A stretch of 64,000 nucleotides of DNA from Roseomonas sp. (GCA_031180725.1 JAPSLO010000013.1:146061-210060); one strand, 5' to 3'; shown: positions 50,645 to 59,646, counted from the first letter of the stretch. Translations and numbers: made by a program. Notes: a model not told the origin generated them from the sequence alone.

Positions 50645-51364
50645 CTACACCCCCGCGAGCCCCACCGTCAGCCCGCCGCACACATAGGTCACCTGCCCGG
50701 TCACGAAACCCGCGCGGTCGTCCAGGAAGAAGGCAGCGCAATGGGCGACGTCCTCCGGCGTGCCCAACCGCTTCACCGGCACGCCCTCGATGATGGCGCG
50801 GGTCTTCGGGCTGTTGTCCGGGTTGGCCCGACGGAACAACTCCGTCGCGATGGGGCCGGGGCCGATGGCATTCACCGTGATGCCCTGGGCCGCCAGTTCC
50901 AACGCCCAGGTGCGCGTCAGCCCGATCAGCCCGGCCTTGCTGGCGGCGTAGGCGGTGCGCAGTTCCTTCCCCAGCGCGGCGCGGCTGGCGATGTTCACGA
51001 TGCGGCCGAAGCCGGCATCGCGCATCGCCGGCAGCAGCGCCTGGGTGGCCAGCACGGCGCTGCGCAGGTTCACATCCAGCACTGCGGCCAGGTCTTCCAG
51101 CGTGGTGTCCTCCACCAGCGCCGGGCGGACAATGCCGACATTATTCACCAGCCGGGTCGGGGCATGGCGCGCGGCGGCCTCGGCCAGCGCGGCCCTGGAG
51201 GCGGCGGCATCGGCGAAGTCGCAGGGGATGAAGACCTCTCCCGGCAGGGGCGCTTCCGGCGCGCGCAGGTCCAGCGTCACGGGACGCCAGCCGGCTTCCG
51301 CGGCGCGGCGGGCGATGGCGCGGCCGATACCGCCGGCGCCGCCGGTGATGAGGATGGCAGTCAC
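50645..51364 (-). CDS. SDR family oxidoreductase (FabG-like)
   Basis: This 239-residue SDR has ILITGGAGGIGRAIARRA near residue 4, NNVGIVRPA near 73, the catalytic Ser in NIASRAALGKE near 123 and YAASKAGLIGLTR near 138. FVTGQVTYVCGGLTVG at the end is typical of 3-oxoacyl-ACP/CoA reductase-like members. It overlaps the downstream end of the hydrolase gene (ATGA), so the two form a small operon. Substrate unknown. Confidence 0.87.
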   Translation of the reverse strand: MTAILITGGAGGIGRAIARRAAEAGWRPVTLDLRAPEAPLPGEVFIPCDFADAAASRAALAEAAARHAPTRLVNNVGIVRPALVEDTTLEDLAAVLDVNLRSAVLATQALLPAMRDAGFGRIVNIASRAALGKELRTAYAASKAGLIGLTRTWALELAAQGITVNAIGPGPIATELFRRANPDNSPKTRAIIEGVPVKRLGTPEDVAHCAAFFLDDRAGFVTGQVTYVCGGLTVGLAGV

Positions 51365-52170
51365 GGGAAACTCTCCTCCAGCCAGGCGATCAACATCTCG
51401 GCCAGCGCCTCGCGATTGGCGTCCAGCATCATCAGATGGCCGATGTCGTCCAGCAGTCGCCAGCGCGCCAAGTGCCAGGCGGCGGTGCGCAGCATGGCAT
51501 CCGGCGGCAGCAGGCTGTCGCGCCGGGCACCCAGGACGAAACAGGGCTTGCCCAGGCTCCAGGCCGGCACCACGGGCTGCGGCGGCTGGGCCTCCAACAG
51601 GGCCGCGCGGCTCTCCCCAGCCATCCGGTGCAGGTGCCGCGCCGCCACGGCATCCGGAAGACCAGCGGAAAAGAGGGCGCCGCGCAGCAATGGCCTCTCC
51701 TCCGGCGGAATGGCGGGCTCATGCATCCGCGCCACGGCGCGCCACAGCGGCGGGTCGGTCATGGCCAGGCGCCAATTGACCCAGGCCAAGCCCTCGGGTG
51801 GTGCCGGGGCCAGCAGGGCGCAGCCCAGTACGGAGGCGTCGGGCAGCAGCCGCTGCGCCACCAGCCCGCCGAGCGAATGGCCCACCAGCACGGCCGGGCG
51901 CCCGATCGCCGATAGGGCCGCGCGCGCATCCTCGGCGTAGTCTGCCAGCCCGGCGGGGCGGCCCTGGCGGCGGCGGATGAAATCCGGGGCCAGGACGTCA
52001 TAGCCGGCCGCGGCCAGCCGGCCGCCGAAACCCTCCGCCCAGGCCCAGGCGCCGCAGGCAGCACCATGCAGTAGCACCAGTGCCGGGGCCCGCGCCCGCG
52101 GCACGGGCGGGTCCCAGGACAGCAGCGTGCCGCGCTCGTGGCACAGCGGAATGGCGTCTGGCAGGCGCAT
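51361..52170 (-). CDS. Alpha/beta hydrolase
   Basis: This 269-residue hydrolase shows LVLLHGAACGAWAWAEGF near residue 32, APDFIRRRQGRP near 60, the nucleophile elbow LVGHSLGGLVAQRL near 93, an Asp in VLGARRDSLLPPDA near 213 and His in IGHLMMLDANR near 243. The start at 52170 gives the usual N-terminal length; in-frame ATGs farther upstream exist but overlap the divergent antiporter gene. It precedes an SDR gene with overlap, so hydrolysis followed by oxidation or reduction is plausible. Confidence 0.83.
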   Translation of the reverse strand: MRLPDAIPLCHERGTLLSWDPPVPRARAPALVLLHGAACGAWAWAEGFGGRLAAAGYDVLAPDFIRRRQGRPAGLADYAEDARAALSAIGRPAVLVGHSLGGLVAQRLLPDASVLGCALLAPAPPEGLAWVNWRLAMTDPPLWRAVARMHEPAIPPEERPLLRGALFSAGLPDAVAARHLHRMAGESRAALLEAQPPQPVVPAWSLGKPCFVLGARRDSLLPPDAMLRTAAWHLARWRLLDDIGHLMMLDANREALAEMLIAWLEESFP

Positions 52171-52248
52171 CGGCCAATGGTGTCCCCGCCCGGTGGCGCG
52201 GGCAACCGCGGTGGCGAAACGGCGCAAGCCGTGCCAAAGCATGATCCC

Positions 52249-53961
52249 ATGCATCACGGTCCGGACCTGATGCTGGCGACGCTGGTCGCCTGCATCCTGC
52301 TCGCCTTCCTGCTTGGCCTCGTCGCACGTGCGCTGAAGCTGCCCGCGCTGATCGGCTATATCGCCGCCGGCATCATCATCGGGCCCTATACGCCCGGCCT
52401 CATGGCCGAGCGCGGCATGGTGAACGCCATGGCGGAGGTCGGCGTGGCCCTGCTGTTGTTCGCAGTCGGCCTGCACTTCCGGGCCGCGGACCTGCTGGCG
52501 GTCTGGCGCGTAGCGGTGCCTGGGGCGGTGCTGCAGATCAGCCTGGCCGCGCTGCTGGGCGCCGCTGTCGGCGCCGGGCTGCTCGGGCTGAGCTTCGGCG
52601 CGGCGATCGCCTTTGGTCTGGCACTGGCCATCTCCTCCACCGCCGTGGCCACCAAGGCGCTGGAGGAACGTGGCCGGCTGGGCGGCCAGGCCGGCCGCAT
52701 CGCGCTGGGCTGGCTGGTGATGCAGGATCTGGTGGTGGTCTTCGCGCTGGTGATGCTGCCCGCCGTTGCTGGCGGGGCGGCAGCCGGCGGCATGCCCTAT
52801 GAAATCGGCAAGGCCGCGTTGTCCCTGGTGGCCTTCGCCGCGCTGATGATGCTGTTCGGCCGCCGCGCCCTGCCATGGCTGCTGGTGCGGGTGGCGCGCA
52901 GCGGATCGCGAGAACTGTTCACCTTGGCCGTGCTGGCCGGCGCGCTGGGCGTCGCCTTCCTCGCCTCAGCCCTGTTCGGCGTCTCCTTCGCGCTTGGTGC
53001 CTTCTTCGCCGGGGTGGTGCTGGGGGAGAGCAGCGTCGGCCATCAGGCGGCGGCCGAGGCGACGCCGCTGCAACGCATCTTCTCCGCCATCTTCTTCGTC
53101 TCGGTGGGCATGCTGCTGGATCCGGGGGTGGCGGCGGAACGGCCGCTTGCTGCGGGTGGCGCCATCCTATCCGTGCTGCTCGCGGTGGCGGGCGGCACGC
53201 TGGCGCTGCTGCTGCTGCTCAAGGTGCCGCCGACGGTCGCAGTGACCGTGGCGGGCGCGCTGGGGCAGATCGGCGAATTCTCCTTCCTGCTGGTGGAACT
53301 GGCGGTGAGGGAGCACCTGGTGCCGGAGGCGGTGCGAGGCCCGGTGCTGGTGGCGGCCGCCGCCACCATCCTGCTCACCCCGCTGACGCTGCGCGTCATG
53401 GAGGCCCTGGGGCCGCGGCTGGAACGCTCCGCCTGGCTGGAACGCTGGCGCGGCGAGCCGCGCAAGCGCCCGGCCGAGGCGCCCGAGGCCTGGCCGCTGG
53501 TGGAGGGGCACGCCATCGTGGTGGGCACGGGCCGTGTCGGCTCCCTGGTCATCCGCGCGCTGCAGCGCCACCACCTGCCGGTGATCGCCATCGAGGAGGA
53601 CCGTGCCGCCGCGGAGCGGCTGGATGCGGAAGGCACGCCGGTGGTCTGGGGCGACGCCACGCGGCTGGAAGTGCTGAGCGCCGCCGTGCCGGAACGCGCC
53701 GCGCTGCTGATCATCGCGCTGCCGAACGCGGTGGCGGCGCATGCGGTGCTGGACCTGGCCCGGGAAATCAACCCGGAGATCCATGTCCTGGTCCGCACCC
53801 ACTCCGAGGACGAGGCGCTATTGCTGGAGGCCGCGGGCGTCGGGCTGGTGATGATGGGCGAGAAGGAGATCGCGCTCGGCATGGCCGACCACGCCATGCA
53901 GCGTCTGGGCGTTCCCACCCAGACCGCACAAGCCACGGTGGACACGCTGCGCCGGCGCTAA
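52249..53961 (+). CDS. KefB/YbaL-type cation:proton antiporter with TrkA-N domain
   Basis: This 570-residue CPA2-family protein has about 12 membrane segments in residues 1-390, including LPALIGYIAAGIIIGPYTPG near 28 and the CPA2 helix AFGLALAISSTAVATKALEE near 118. A cytosolic TrkA-N (RCK) domain follows (about 415-540) with the nucleotide motif AIVVGTGRVGSLVIRAL. This layout suits potassium efflux in exchange for protons, gated by a nucleotide. No kefF/kefG-like ancillary gene is adjacent. It is divergent from the hydrolase gene and convergent with an enolase-superfamily gene. Confidence 0.9.
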   Translation: MHHGPDLMLATLVACILLAFLLGLVARALKLPALIGYIAAGIIIGPYTPGLMAERGMVNAMAEVGVALLLFAVGLHFRAADLLAVWRVAVPGAVLQISLAALLGAAVGAGLLGLSFGAAIAFGLALAISSTAVATKALEERGRLGGQAGRIALGWLVMQDLVVVFALVMLPAVAGGAAAGGMPYEIGKAALSLVAFAALMMLFGRRALPWLLVRVARSGSRELFTLAVLAGALGVAFLASALFGVSFALGAFFAGVVLGESSVGHQAAAEATPLQRIFSAIFFVSVGMLLDPGVAAERPLAAGGAILSVLLAVAGGTLALLLLLKVPPTVAVTVAGALGQIGEFSFLLVELAVREHLVPEAVRGPVLVAAAATILLTPLTLRVMEALGPRLERSAWLERWRGEPRKRPAEAPEAWPLVEGHAIVVGTGRVGSLVIRALQRHHLPVIAIEEDRAAAERLDAEGTPVVWGDATRLEVLSAAVPERAALLIIALPNAVAAHAVLDLAREINPEIHVLVRTHSEDEALLLEAAGVGLVMMGEKEIALGMADHAMQRLGVPTQTAQATVDTLRRR

Positions 53962-53977
53962 GGCCAGCGCCAGGGCG

Positions 53978-55177
53978 CTACAGCCGGCTCTCGCGCACCA
54001 CCGCATCCGGCCGGCGCACCACATCCGGCAGCAGCGCGGTGCCGAGGCCTGGCGCGGTGGGGGCCTGTGCCATGCCGGCGCGGATCACCGGCAGCTCTGT
54101 CACCAGCTCGCGGTACCAGGTGGCCAGTGTGGCGCGCACCACTTCCTGGAAGATCGCAGTAGGGGCGTGGATTGCCAGGTGCAGGCCGGCCATCAGCGTG
54201 ACCGGCCCGGTGCAGTCATGTGGCGCGATGGGCTTCGCATGGGCCTCAGCCAGCGCGGCGATCTTGCGGCCTTCCGTCAGGCCGCCGCACCAGGCTAGGT
54301 CCAGCATCACGATATCCGCCGCATCCGCCTGCAGCATCTGGCGGAAGCTGGTAGCGCCGCCCAGCGTCTCACTGCCGCAGATCGGCGTGCGGGTGCGCCG
54401 GCGCAGATCGGCCAACGCTTCGAAGTCATTCATCTTGCCGATCGGGTCCTCGGCCCAGAAGACGCCGTATTCCTCCAGCGCCTGGCAGATGCGGGCTGCT
54501 GCCGGCGCGCTCCACAGGCTGTGCAGCTCCGCCATCACCTCGATGCGGTCGCCCACAGCGGCGCGGATCTTCCGGAAAGGCTCGAGGCCGGCCTTCAGCG
54601 CTTCCAGCGTGATGGTCTGGCCGCCGCTGGCCGTAGCATGCACATCGAAGGGCCAGATCTTCATCGCGGTGAAGCCTTCGGCCAGCAGGCTCTCGGCCAG
54701 GGCGCCGGCATCGCGCATGAAGGCCACCTGGTCGTCATAAGGGCCGGCGACCGCATCGCCTGCGCCGATGTCACGGCGGCTGCCGCGGCTGTTGTAGTCG
54801 TAGCCGGCGCAGGTGTTGTAGCTGCGGATCGCGTCGCGCGCCGCGCCGCCCAGTGCCTCATGCACGGGGATTCCGAGGCGCTGGCCCATCAAGTCCCACA
54901 AGGCGATGTCCACCGCGCTGGCGGCGCGGATCTCCGCCCCCGCGGCGCCGAAGCCGACATAGGGTGTAGTGAGCTGGCGTGATACCTCCGCGATGCGGCG
55001 GCTGTCGCGGCCCAGCAACCAGGGCGCCACCGCCTCATGGATCACCGCCTCCACCGCCTGGGCGCCGCGGAAGCTCTCGCCCAGGCCGACCAGGCCCTCT
55101 TCGGTTTCCAGCTGCACCCAGATCAGGTTTGGCCGTTCGGCGATGCGGATGGTGCGGATGCTGCGCAGCCTGGACAT
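53978..55177 (-). CDS. Enolase-superfamily (mandelate racemase/muconate lactonizing type) enzyme, probable sugar-acid dehydratase
   Basis: This 399-residue protein has the N-terminal capping domain (LVGLGESFRGAQAVEAVIHE near residue 28) and barrel residues of the superfamily: a Lys region FTAMKIWPFD near 165, metal ligands Glu in VMAELHSLW near 215, Glu in FWAEDPIG near 240 and Glu in CGSETLGG near 268, and a His-Asp in IAPHDCTGPVTL near 318. It resembles acid-sugar dehydratases or racemases of the mandelate racemase branch. It stands alone between the antiporter and the unexplained locus. Substrate not determined. Confidence 0.85.
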   Translation of the reverse strand: MSRLRSIRTIRIAERPNLIWVQLETEEGLVGLGESFRGAQAVEAVIHEAVAPWLLGRDSRRIAEVSRQLTTPYVGFGAAGAEIRAASAVDIALWDLMGQRLGIPVHEALGGAARDAIRSYNTCAGYDYNSRGSRRDIGAGDAVAGPYDDQVAFMRDAGALAESLLAEGFTAMKIWPFDVHATASGGQTITLEALKAGLEPFRKIRAAVGDRIEVMAELHSLWSAPAAARICQALEEYGVFWAEDPIGKMNDFEALADLRRRTRTPICGSETLGGATSFRQMLQADAADIVMLDLAWCGGLTEGRKIAALAEAHAKPIAPHDCTGPVTLMAGLHLAIHAPTAIFQEVVRATLATWYRELVTELPVIRAGMAQAPTAPGLGTALLPDVVRRPDAVVRESRL

Positions 55178-55322
55178 GGTTTCCTTCCTTGCGGTGCCAG
55201 TCTCGGCCGCGCGGCCGTGCTGTCAACCTGCGGCGGGCGGCGGGCAGAACGCCACTTAGGCGCACGGTAACCAGCATGGTCGTAACGGTGCCGGCAGCTC
55301 GCCGAACAAGGAAAGCCTTCCG

Positions 55323-56176
55323 GTGTCCGTGATCCGTCCTGCCTCGCGCGGATCCTCGCTCGCGCTTCGGTCGCTGGTGACTTCCGCGCCGCGCCGCTGG
55401 TGGGGTGCAATCGGCCCGGCCATCGGCTTCGCCGGAGGCTTGGCCGCGGCGGCGGGGCTGCTGTTCCTGTTCATGCCGCCTGGGCCGTCCGCCCAGCCGA
55501 CGGTCGGCGGCGTGGGGGAGGCCCCGCAGATGCTGCAACGGCTAGACCGCGTCGAGGCCGGGCTGGCCGCCGCGACGGTGGAGGTCACGCGCGCCGCTGG
55601 CCTAGCCACCCGGGCAGAGGCCCTGGCCCGCCGCAGCGCGGAACAGCAGGCCCTGGTGGGTCCGACGGGCGATCGTTTCTTGGCGGCCGCGCTGTTGCTG
55701 CAATCCGGCATCGCCTCTCCGCGGCCCTGGCTGCGTGAGTACCAGGCGCTGGCCGCCCTAGCGCCGGAAGGCGCGCTGCCTCGCCCCCTGGCGGAGGTGC
55801 TGGCCAGCCATGCCACGCGGGGCCTGCCGACCGAGGCGGAACTACGAGAACGCTTCGCTGCGATGGCCCCGTAATTGATTGCCCGGTCCCCCCGGCAGGG
55901 CGACCTGTTCCAGACGACGACGCATGCGGTGCGCTGGCCAGCATCGGCCTCACCGCGCCGCCGCCGCCGACCGAGGCCGAGCAGACGGTCACGGGCATCG
56001 CCGCGCAGCTGCGCCGCGGCAACCTGGCCGGCGCGGTGGCGGATGCTGCCGCGCTGGATGCGGCGGTGCAACCCGTGCTGGCGGGCTGGCTGGCCCAGGC
56101 GCGCGCGCGCCTGGCGGTGGAGCAGGCCGTGCAGGAAATCCCGCTGCGCGCCCTGGCCCGGCCGGAACGTCCATGA
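55323..56176 (+). pseudogene. Mitofilin-like inner-membrane protein, broken by a stop and a frame change
   Basis: The intact first frame (55323-55874, GTG start, 183 residues) has one membrane anchor (about residues 28-51), a predicted coiled coil (68-112) and the start of a helical C-terminal domain, the layout of bacterial mitofilin/COG4223-type proteins. It stops at TAA 55872. The family-like sequence continues in frame (IARSPRQGDLFQ) and then, after a shift near 55932, in another frame up to 56176 (IGLTAPPPPTEAEQTVTGIA, then LRRGNLAGAVADAAALDAAV). A nonsense change plus a frameshift are the simplest reading. The C-terminal domain resembles that of the 61331 gene. It is the first gene of the unexplained locus. 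Confidence 0.6.
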
Positions 56177-56204
56177 CCCTCAATCGAAAGCCGCGGAGCC
56201 CAAG

Positions 56205-56330
56205 ATGCGCTTCCCGCTGATCCTCTCTGCGCTGGCGCTGATGGCCGGGCTGGCCGTGCCGCCGCGTGCGACGGCCAACACAATGCCGATGCGCGACCGC
56301 CTGGTGATCCTGTTCACCACCGGACGAGGG
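56205..56330 (+). pseudogene. Signal-peptide fragment of the PstS-like protein, out of frame with the rest
   Basis: A frame starting at ATG 56205 encodes a clear signal peptide (RFPLILSALALMAGLAVPPR, then ATA) and MPMRDRLVILFTT, then turns into nonsense. The binding-protein body continues in the next frame from about 56320. A single-base indel near 56317-56325 would join them into one 56205-57222 gene. Without this, the binding protein would lack an export signal. Confidence 0.5.
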
Positions 56331-56343
56331 CACGCTGGATCCC

Positions 56344-57222
56344 GTGCTGCGCCCGCTGAGCACCGTTGTAGCGATGGAGATGTTCTGCGCCGGCATCGGC
56401 CCGCAGCTGCCCGACCTGCTGGTGGTGGGCCGGCGCATGCCGCGTTCCATCCAGGATATCTGCGAGGCCAATGGCGCGCGCGATCTGGTGAAGATCGAGC
56501 TGGGCCGCAGCGCCGTGGTGCTGGCCGCGCGCCGCGGTGAGCCAGCACCCAATCTCACCTCCCGCCAGGTGTGGGAGGCGCTGGCCGCCGAGCGCATCTC
56601 GGGTACCGACGAGTTCGTGCCGAACCGCCTGGCGCGCTGGTCGGAGATTAACCCCGGCCTGCCGCAGCAGGAGATCCGCATCATCGTGCCGGGCAGTGAG
56701 TTCGGAACGCGCAGCCTGTTCGAGGACATGGTGCTCGAGGCCGGCTGCCGGAATGTGCGCGGCATCCGTCTGCTGTTCGACGCCGCCTACCGGCGCAGCA
56801 AATGCATCACCCTGCGCGAGGACGGGCGCGTGCGGGTGGTGAACAATGTGGATGTCACGCCGGAGCTGCTGGCAGCGCCGCCGGGTACGCTCGGCCTGCT
56901 CTCCTACGACCAGATGATCAAATCCGGGGGCAACCTCGTGGCACTGACGCTGGATGGCGTGCTGCCCACGCAACAGACCATCTTCAATCAAGACTATGGC
57001 GCGGTCCGCACTGTCTACATCTACGCCAAGCGCGAACACACCCGCGCCACCCAGGGCGTGGGCGTGGTGCGCGGCATCCGAGAGCTGCTGAACGAGGCGA
57101 CCAGCGAACAGGCCTTTGGCCCCGGCGGCTATCTGACTCTGACCGGCCTGGTGCCGCTGGGCCCGGCCGAACGCGCGGCGCAGCGCCGCATTGCCGAACG
57201 CCTGATCACGATCGACCGCTGA
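56344..57222 (+). CDS. PstS-like periplasmic substrate-binding protein (body of a frameshifted gene)
   Basis: The 292-residue frame resembles PstS/phosphate-type binding proteins: MEMFCAGIGPQLPDLLVVGR near residue 11, ELGRSAVVLAARRGEPAPN near 52, WSEINPGLPQQEIRIIVPGS with FGTRSLFEDMVLEAGC near 100-125, and a second lobe ending in LTLTGLVPLGP. The usual N-terminal phosphate-loop segment with SSTV is not recognisable, so the ligand may not be phosphate. The export signal lies upstream in another frame (56205-56330). It is followed, 14 bases later, by the gene for an unknown exported protein. Confidence 0.65.
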   Translation: MLRPLSTVVAMEMFCAGIGPQLPDLLVVGRRMPRSIQDICEANGARDLVKIELGRSAVVLAARRGEPAPNLTSRQVWEALAAERISGTDEFVPNRLARWSEINPGLPQQEIRIIVPGSEFGTRSLFEDMVLEAGCRNVRGIRLLFDAAYRRSKCITLREDGRVRVVNNVDVTPELLAAPPGTLGLLSYDQMIKSGGNLVALTLDGVLPTQQTIFNQDYGAVRTVYIYAKREHTRATQGVGVVRGIRELLNEATSEQAFGPGGYLTLTGLVPLGPAERAAQRRIAERLITIDR

Positions 57223-57236
57223 GAGGAGCCGCCGTC

Positions 57237-57974
57237 ATGCCGCGTGGACCACGCCTGCTGATCCTGGCTGCGCTCTGCGGCCTTGTGCTGCCGCCGCCGG
57301 CGCAGGCGCAGCTTTCGGCGCCGACCGGCGGTGTCCACGGGCCGCGCACGGTGGTGGCGGTGCCGCTGCAGGATCCGGTGCCGCCGGCCGCGGCGGACCG
57401 CGCCGGGCAGCTCTGGTCGGATTTCCTCGACCTGTTCGGCTTCGGCGGGTCCTCCTTCCATTTCATGTGGCAGCACCGCAGCCTGCAGCGCGGCGCTGTC
57501 CAGCAGGCGCGGGACGACTTCACTTGGTTGATGGACATCGCCGGCTACAAGTTGAAGGAGATCCAAAGCTCCGTCGGAGTGATCCCGACCCTTACCCTGA
57601 CTTTCGGCCAGGCGCGGGAGCTGACCGAAGCCGACCGCGACTACGTGGAGCGGATGCTGGAGCGGCACGCACGCCGCAACCCCGGCCCGCTTTCCGCGAT
57701 CCAGCGCACCATCGTTCGCGGCGTGCTGGATGCCGGGGAAATCGGCGGCTTTGCGGTGGAGAAGGTGGAGGTGGACCTGTTCCCGCTGCCATCGGTGAAG
57801 TTCGCCCTGGCGCCGGTGGATGCGCCACTGGGGCTGGAAGCCAGCCGCATCATGCGTGCGATCGACCGGCTGAACAACCGTGTGCAATCCATGCAGACAC
57901 GCACCGGCGGCGGGATGCCAATGCCCATCGTGCCGGAGCCGACGACACCGCAGCCTGCGAGCTTCGACCACTGA
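57237..57974 (+). CDS. Exported protein of unknown function, 245 residues
   Basis: The protein has a clear signal peptide (RLLILAALCGLVLPPPAQAQ, cleaved near residue 25) and no membrane segment after it. The mature part contains a Phe/Gly-rich stretch (FLDLFGFGGSSFHFMWQ), a region that may form a helical bundle (about 85-165) and a low-complexity Pro/Met tail. GAGAGGAGCC precedes the ATG. No family is recognised. It belongs to the unexplained locus, between the PstS-like gene and the 144-residue protein gene. Confidence 0.8.
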   Translation: MPRGPRLLILAALCGLVLPPPAQAQLSAPTGGVHGPRTVVAVPLQDPVPPAAADRAGQLWSDFLDLFGFGGSSFHFMWQHRSLQRGAVQQARDDFTWLMDIAGYKLKEIQSSVGVIPTLTLTFGQARELTEADRDYVERMLERHARRNPGPLSAIQRTIVRGVLDAGEIGGFAVEKVEVDLFPLPSVKFALAPVDAPLGLEASRIMRAIDRLNNRVQSMQTRTGGGMPMPIVPEPTTPQPASFDH

Positions 57975-58036
57975 CAAGCGGGTGGGCCGGCAAGCAGCCG
58001 CCCGCGCGACGAAATGGGTGACGAGAAGGCATAGCC

Positions 58037-58471
58037 ATGATGGCCAACGAAACCGCCGCCACCGCGCGCTATGCGGAGCTGATGAAGCTGCAGCTCCTGG
58101 GACGCCGCTTCCTGGACCGGGAGGAGGAGCGCCGCCTGCTGGAGGAAGGGTTGACGCGCTACGGGTTGAGCCTGGATCAGGCGAATGGCCTGCTGCGCGC
58201 CAGCGCGGAGGAGCACGGCACCGCACTGGAAGCCGAGCTTGGCAAGTCTACGCGGGAATTACTGAAGACCATGGCGGACCGGCGCGGGCGCGTCTCGCGG
58301 CAGGATTTCGGTCGCACCGTTGCCTTCTATCGCGCGCGCGCCGGTGGCGACCTGCCGGAGGCGGAGGCGCAGAAGCGCGTGAAGCGGCTGATGGAGGAGA
58401 TGGGCCTGCAGGCCCGCCCGAACGGACGGGTGGTCCGTAGCCGGCGCTGGTACCGCGCCATCGAGTCCTGA
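58037..58471 (+). CDS. 144-residue protein with a domain shared with the carbonic-anhydrase-like gene at 62370
   Basis: This charged, probably cytosolic helical protein has no signal or membrane segment. Residues about 28-142 align with residues 186-298 of the protein at 62370-63275: LLEEGLTRYGLSLDQA against LLVEGVTRYGLTAARA, ADRRGRVSRQD against ADRRGRVAERD, and MEEMGLQARPNGRVVRS against MAEEGLAARPRGLLRS. The shared domain therefore occurs twice in the locus, once alone and once fused. Family unknown to me. ATGs at 58037 and 58040 are both possible. Confidence 0.82.
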   Translation: MMANETAATARYAELMKLQLLGRRFLDREEERRLLEEGLTRYGLSLDQANGLLRASAEEHGTALEAELGKSTRELLKTMADRRGRVSRQDFGRTVAFYRARAGGDLPEAEAQKRVKRLMEEMGLQARPNGRVVRSRRWYRAIES

Positions 58472-58513
58472 GGCATCGGCGCCCGGCAGATTCAAGCATC
58501 GGAGGAGCAAGCC

Positions 58514-58803
58514 ATGATCCGGACCCTTGCGTTGCTGGCCGCGCTGGCCAGCGCGACCCCCGCCTTTGCCCAGGGCCATGCCGTCGTCGCGCCGGCACCG
58601 GCCGGAAGCCCAGCGGCGCAGACGCCGGCCATGCCGCGGATCACGCCCGGCCATGCGGCGGCGCTGGGTGCGGGAATGTTCGCCGGCGCGGTTGCGGGTT
58701 CGGCGCTGATCAATGGGGGGCGCTCGCCGCGGTGATCGGCGCGGCAGCCGGGCTCGGCCTGGGCCACTGGTGGTGGGCCGAAGGGCAGGAGTCGCTCGAC
58801 TAG
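58514..58803 (+). pseudogene. Exported glycine-zipper protein, frame broken in a G run
   Basis: The first frame (58514-58735, 73 residues) has a signal peptide (MIRTLALLAALASATPAFAQ) and a Gly-zipper-like segment (AAALGAGMFAGAVAGSALIN). It then runs into a six-G tract at 58714-58719 and stops soon after. With one more G the frame would continue as NGGALAAVIGAAAGLGLGHW and reach a stop at 58803, a typical glycine-zipper ending. So a one-base deletion in the run is the simplest explanation, either real (possibly switchable) or an error. GGAGGAGCAAGCC precedes the ATG. Confidence 0.6.
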
Positions 58804-58845
58804 GCCGCCGCGTCGCTTCCGCTCCTGCCAGGCAAGAGGCCGGCC

Positions 58846-59646
58846 ATGGACATGTTGCTTCCGCACGAGCTGGCCGCGCTGCCGGCCTGGCTCGGCATGC
58901 TGCTGGCGATCACGGTGCCGGTAGTGTTGGCGCTGATGATCGGGCGGGTGATCTTCTCGCTCTTCACGCCGCAGGAATTCCTGGCCAATGCCCAGGTCGG
59001 CGCGACGAAGTACGGATTCATCGTGGAGATCTACGCCGTGGTCGCCGCGCTGGCGCTGGTGGGAGCCTGGGACACCTACCAGACCGCGCGCGACACGCTG
59101 CAGAAGGAGGCCGCGGGCCTCTACATGCTGGCGCATGCCGTGGACACCTTCGACGGCCCCGCCTTGCAGCCGGTGCGCGAGGAGATGCGCGGCGCGCTGC
59201 GCGCCTATGCCAGCGCGGTGGCGGAGGAGGATTGGCCCGCGATGCAGGCGGGCATCGGTTCCAATGCCTCCGATGCCGCCTTCTCTCGCCTGACGCGCGT
59301 CTTCCTGGACGCGGACGGCGAAAAGCCCTCACAGCAGGTTCTACAGCAGAAGACCGGCGATTGGTTGGGGCAGGTGGCAGAGGCGCGAATTGCGCGGCTC
59401 TCGGTGGGATCACGCACGCTGTCGGGCCTGATCTGGATGCTGGTGCTGACCACCTCAGTCGCGGTGATCGCCTTCCAGTGGTTCTTCGGCGGCGGCACGG
59501 CCGCGATGCACTACGCCATGGGTGCGGTGATCGCAGTCATCGTGGGATCAGTGCTGCTGGTGTCGCTGAAGCTGGCCTACCCCTTCGTGGGCGACCCACC
59601 GCTGCTGACGCCACGGCCCTTCCTGGCGCTGATGGAGATCCATTAA
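58846..59646 (+). CDS. DUF4239 (bestrophin-like) membrane protein
   Basis: This 266-residue protein has an N-terminal membrane segment (about residues 15-40), a second at 55-75 followed by a soluble helical region (about 75-185) and two C-terminal segments (about 190-212 and 220-245). SGLIWMLVLTTSVAVIAFQW and LAYPFVGDPPLLTPRPF match the DUF4239 pattern, related to bestrophin-like proteins. Bestrophins are anion channels; whether this family conducts ions is not established. It ends tail-to-tail with the next gene (4-base overlap). Confidence 0.82.
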   Translation: MDMLLPHELAALPAWLGMLLAITVPVVLALMIGRVIFSLFTPQEFLANAQVGATKYGFIVEIYAVVAALALVGAWDTYQTARDTLQKEAAGLYMLAHAVDTFDGPALQPVREEMRGALRAYASAVAEEDWPAMQAGIGSNASDAAFSRLTRVFLDADGEKPSQQVLQQKTGDWLGQVAEARIARLSVGSRTLSGLIWMLVLTTSVAVIAFQWFFGGGTAAMHYAMGAVIAVIVGSVLLVSLKLAYPFVGDPPLLTPRPFLALMEIH

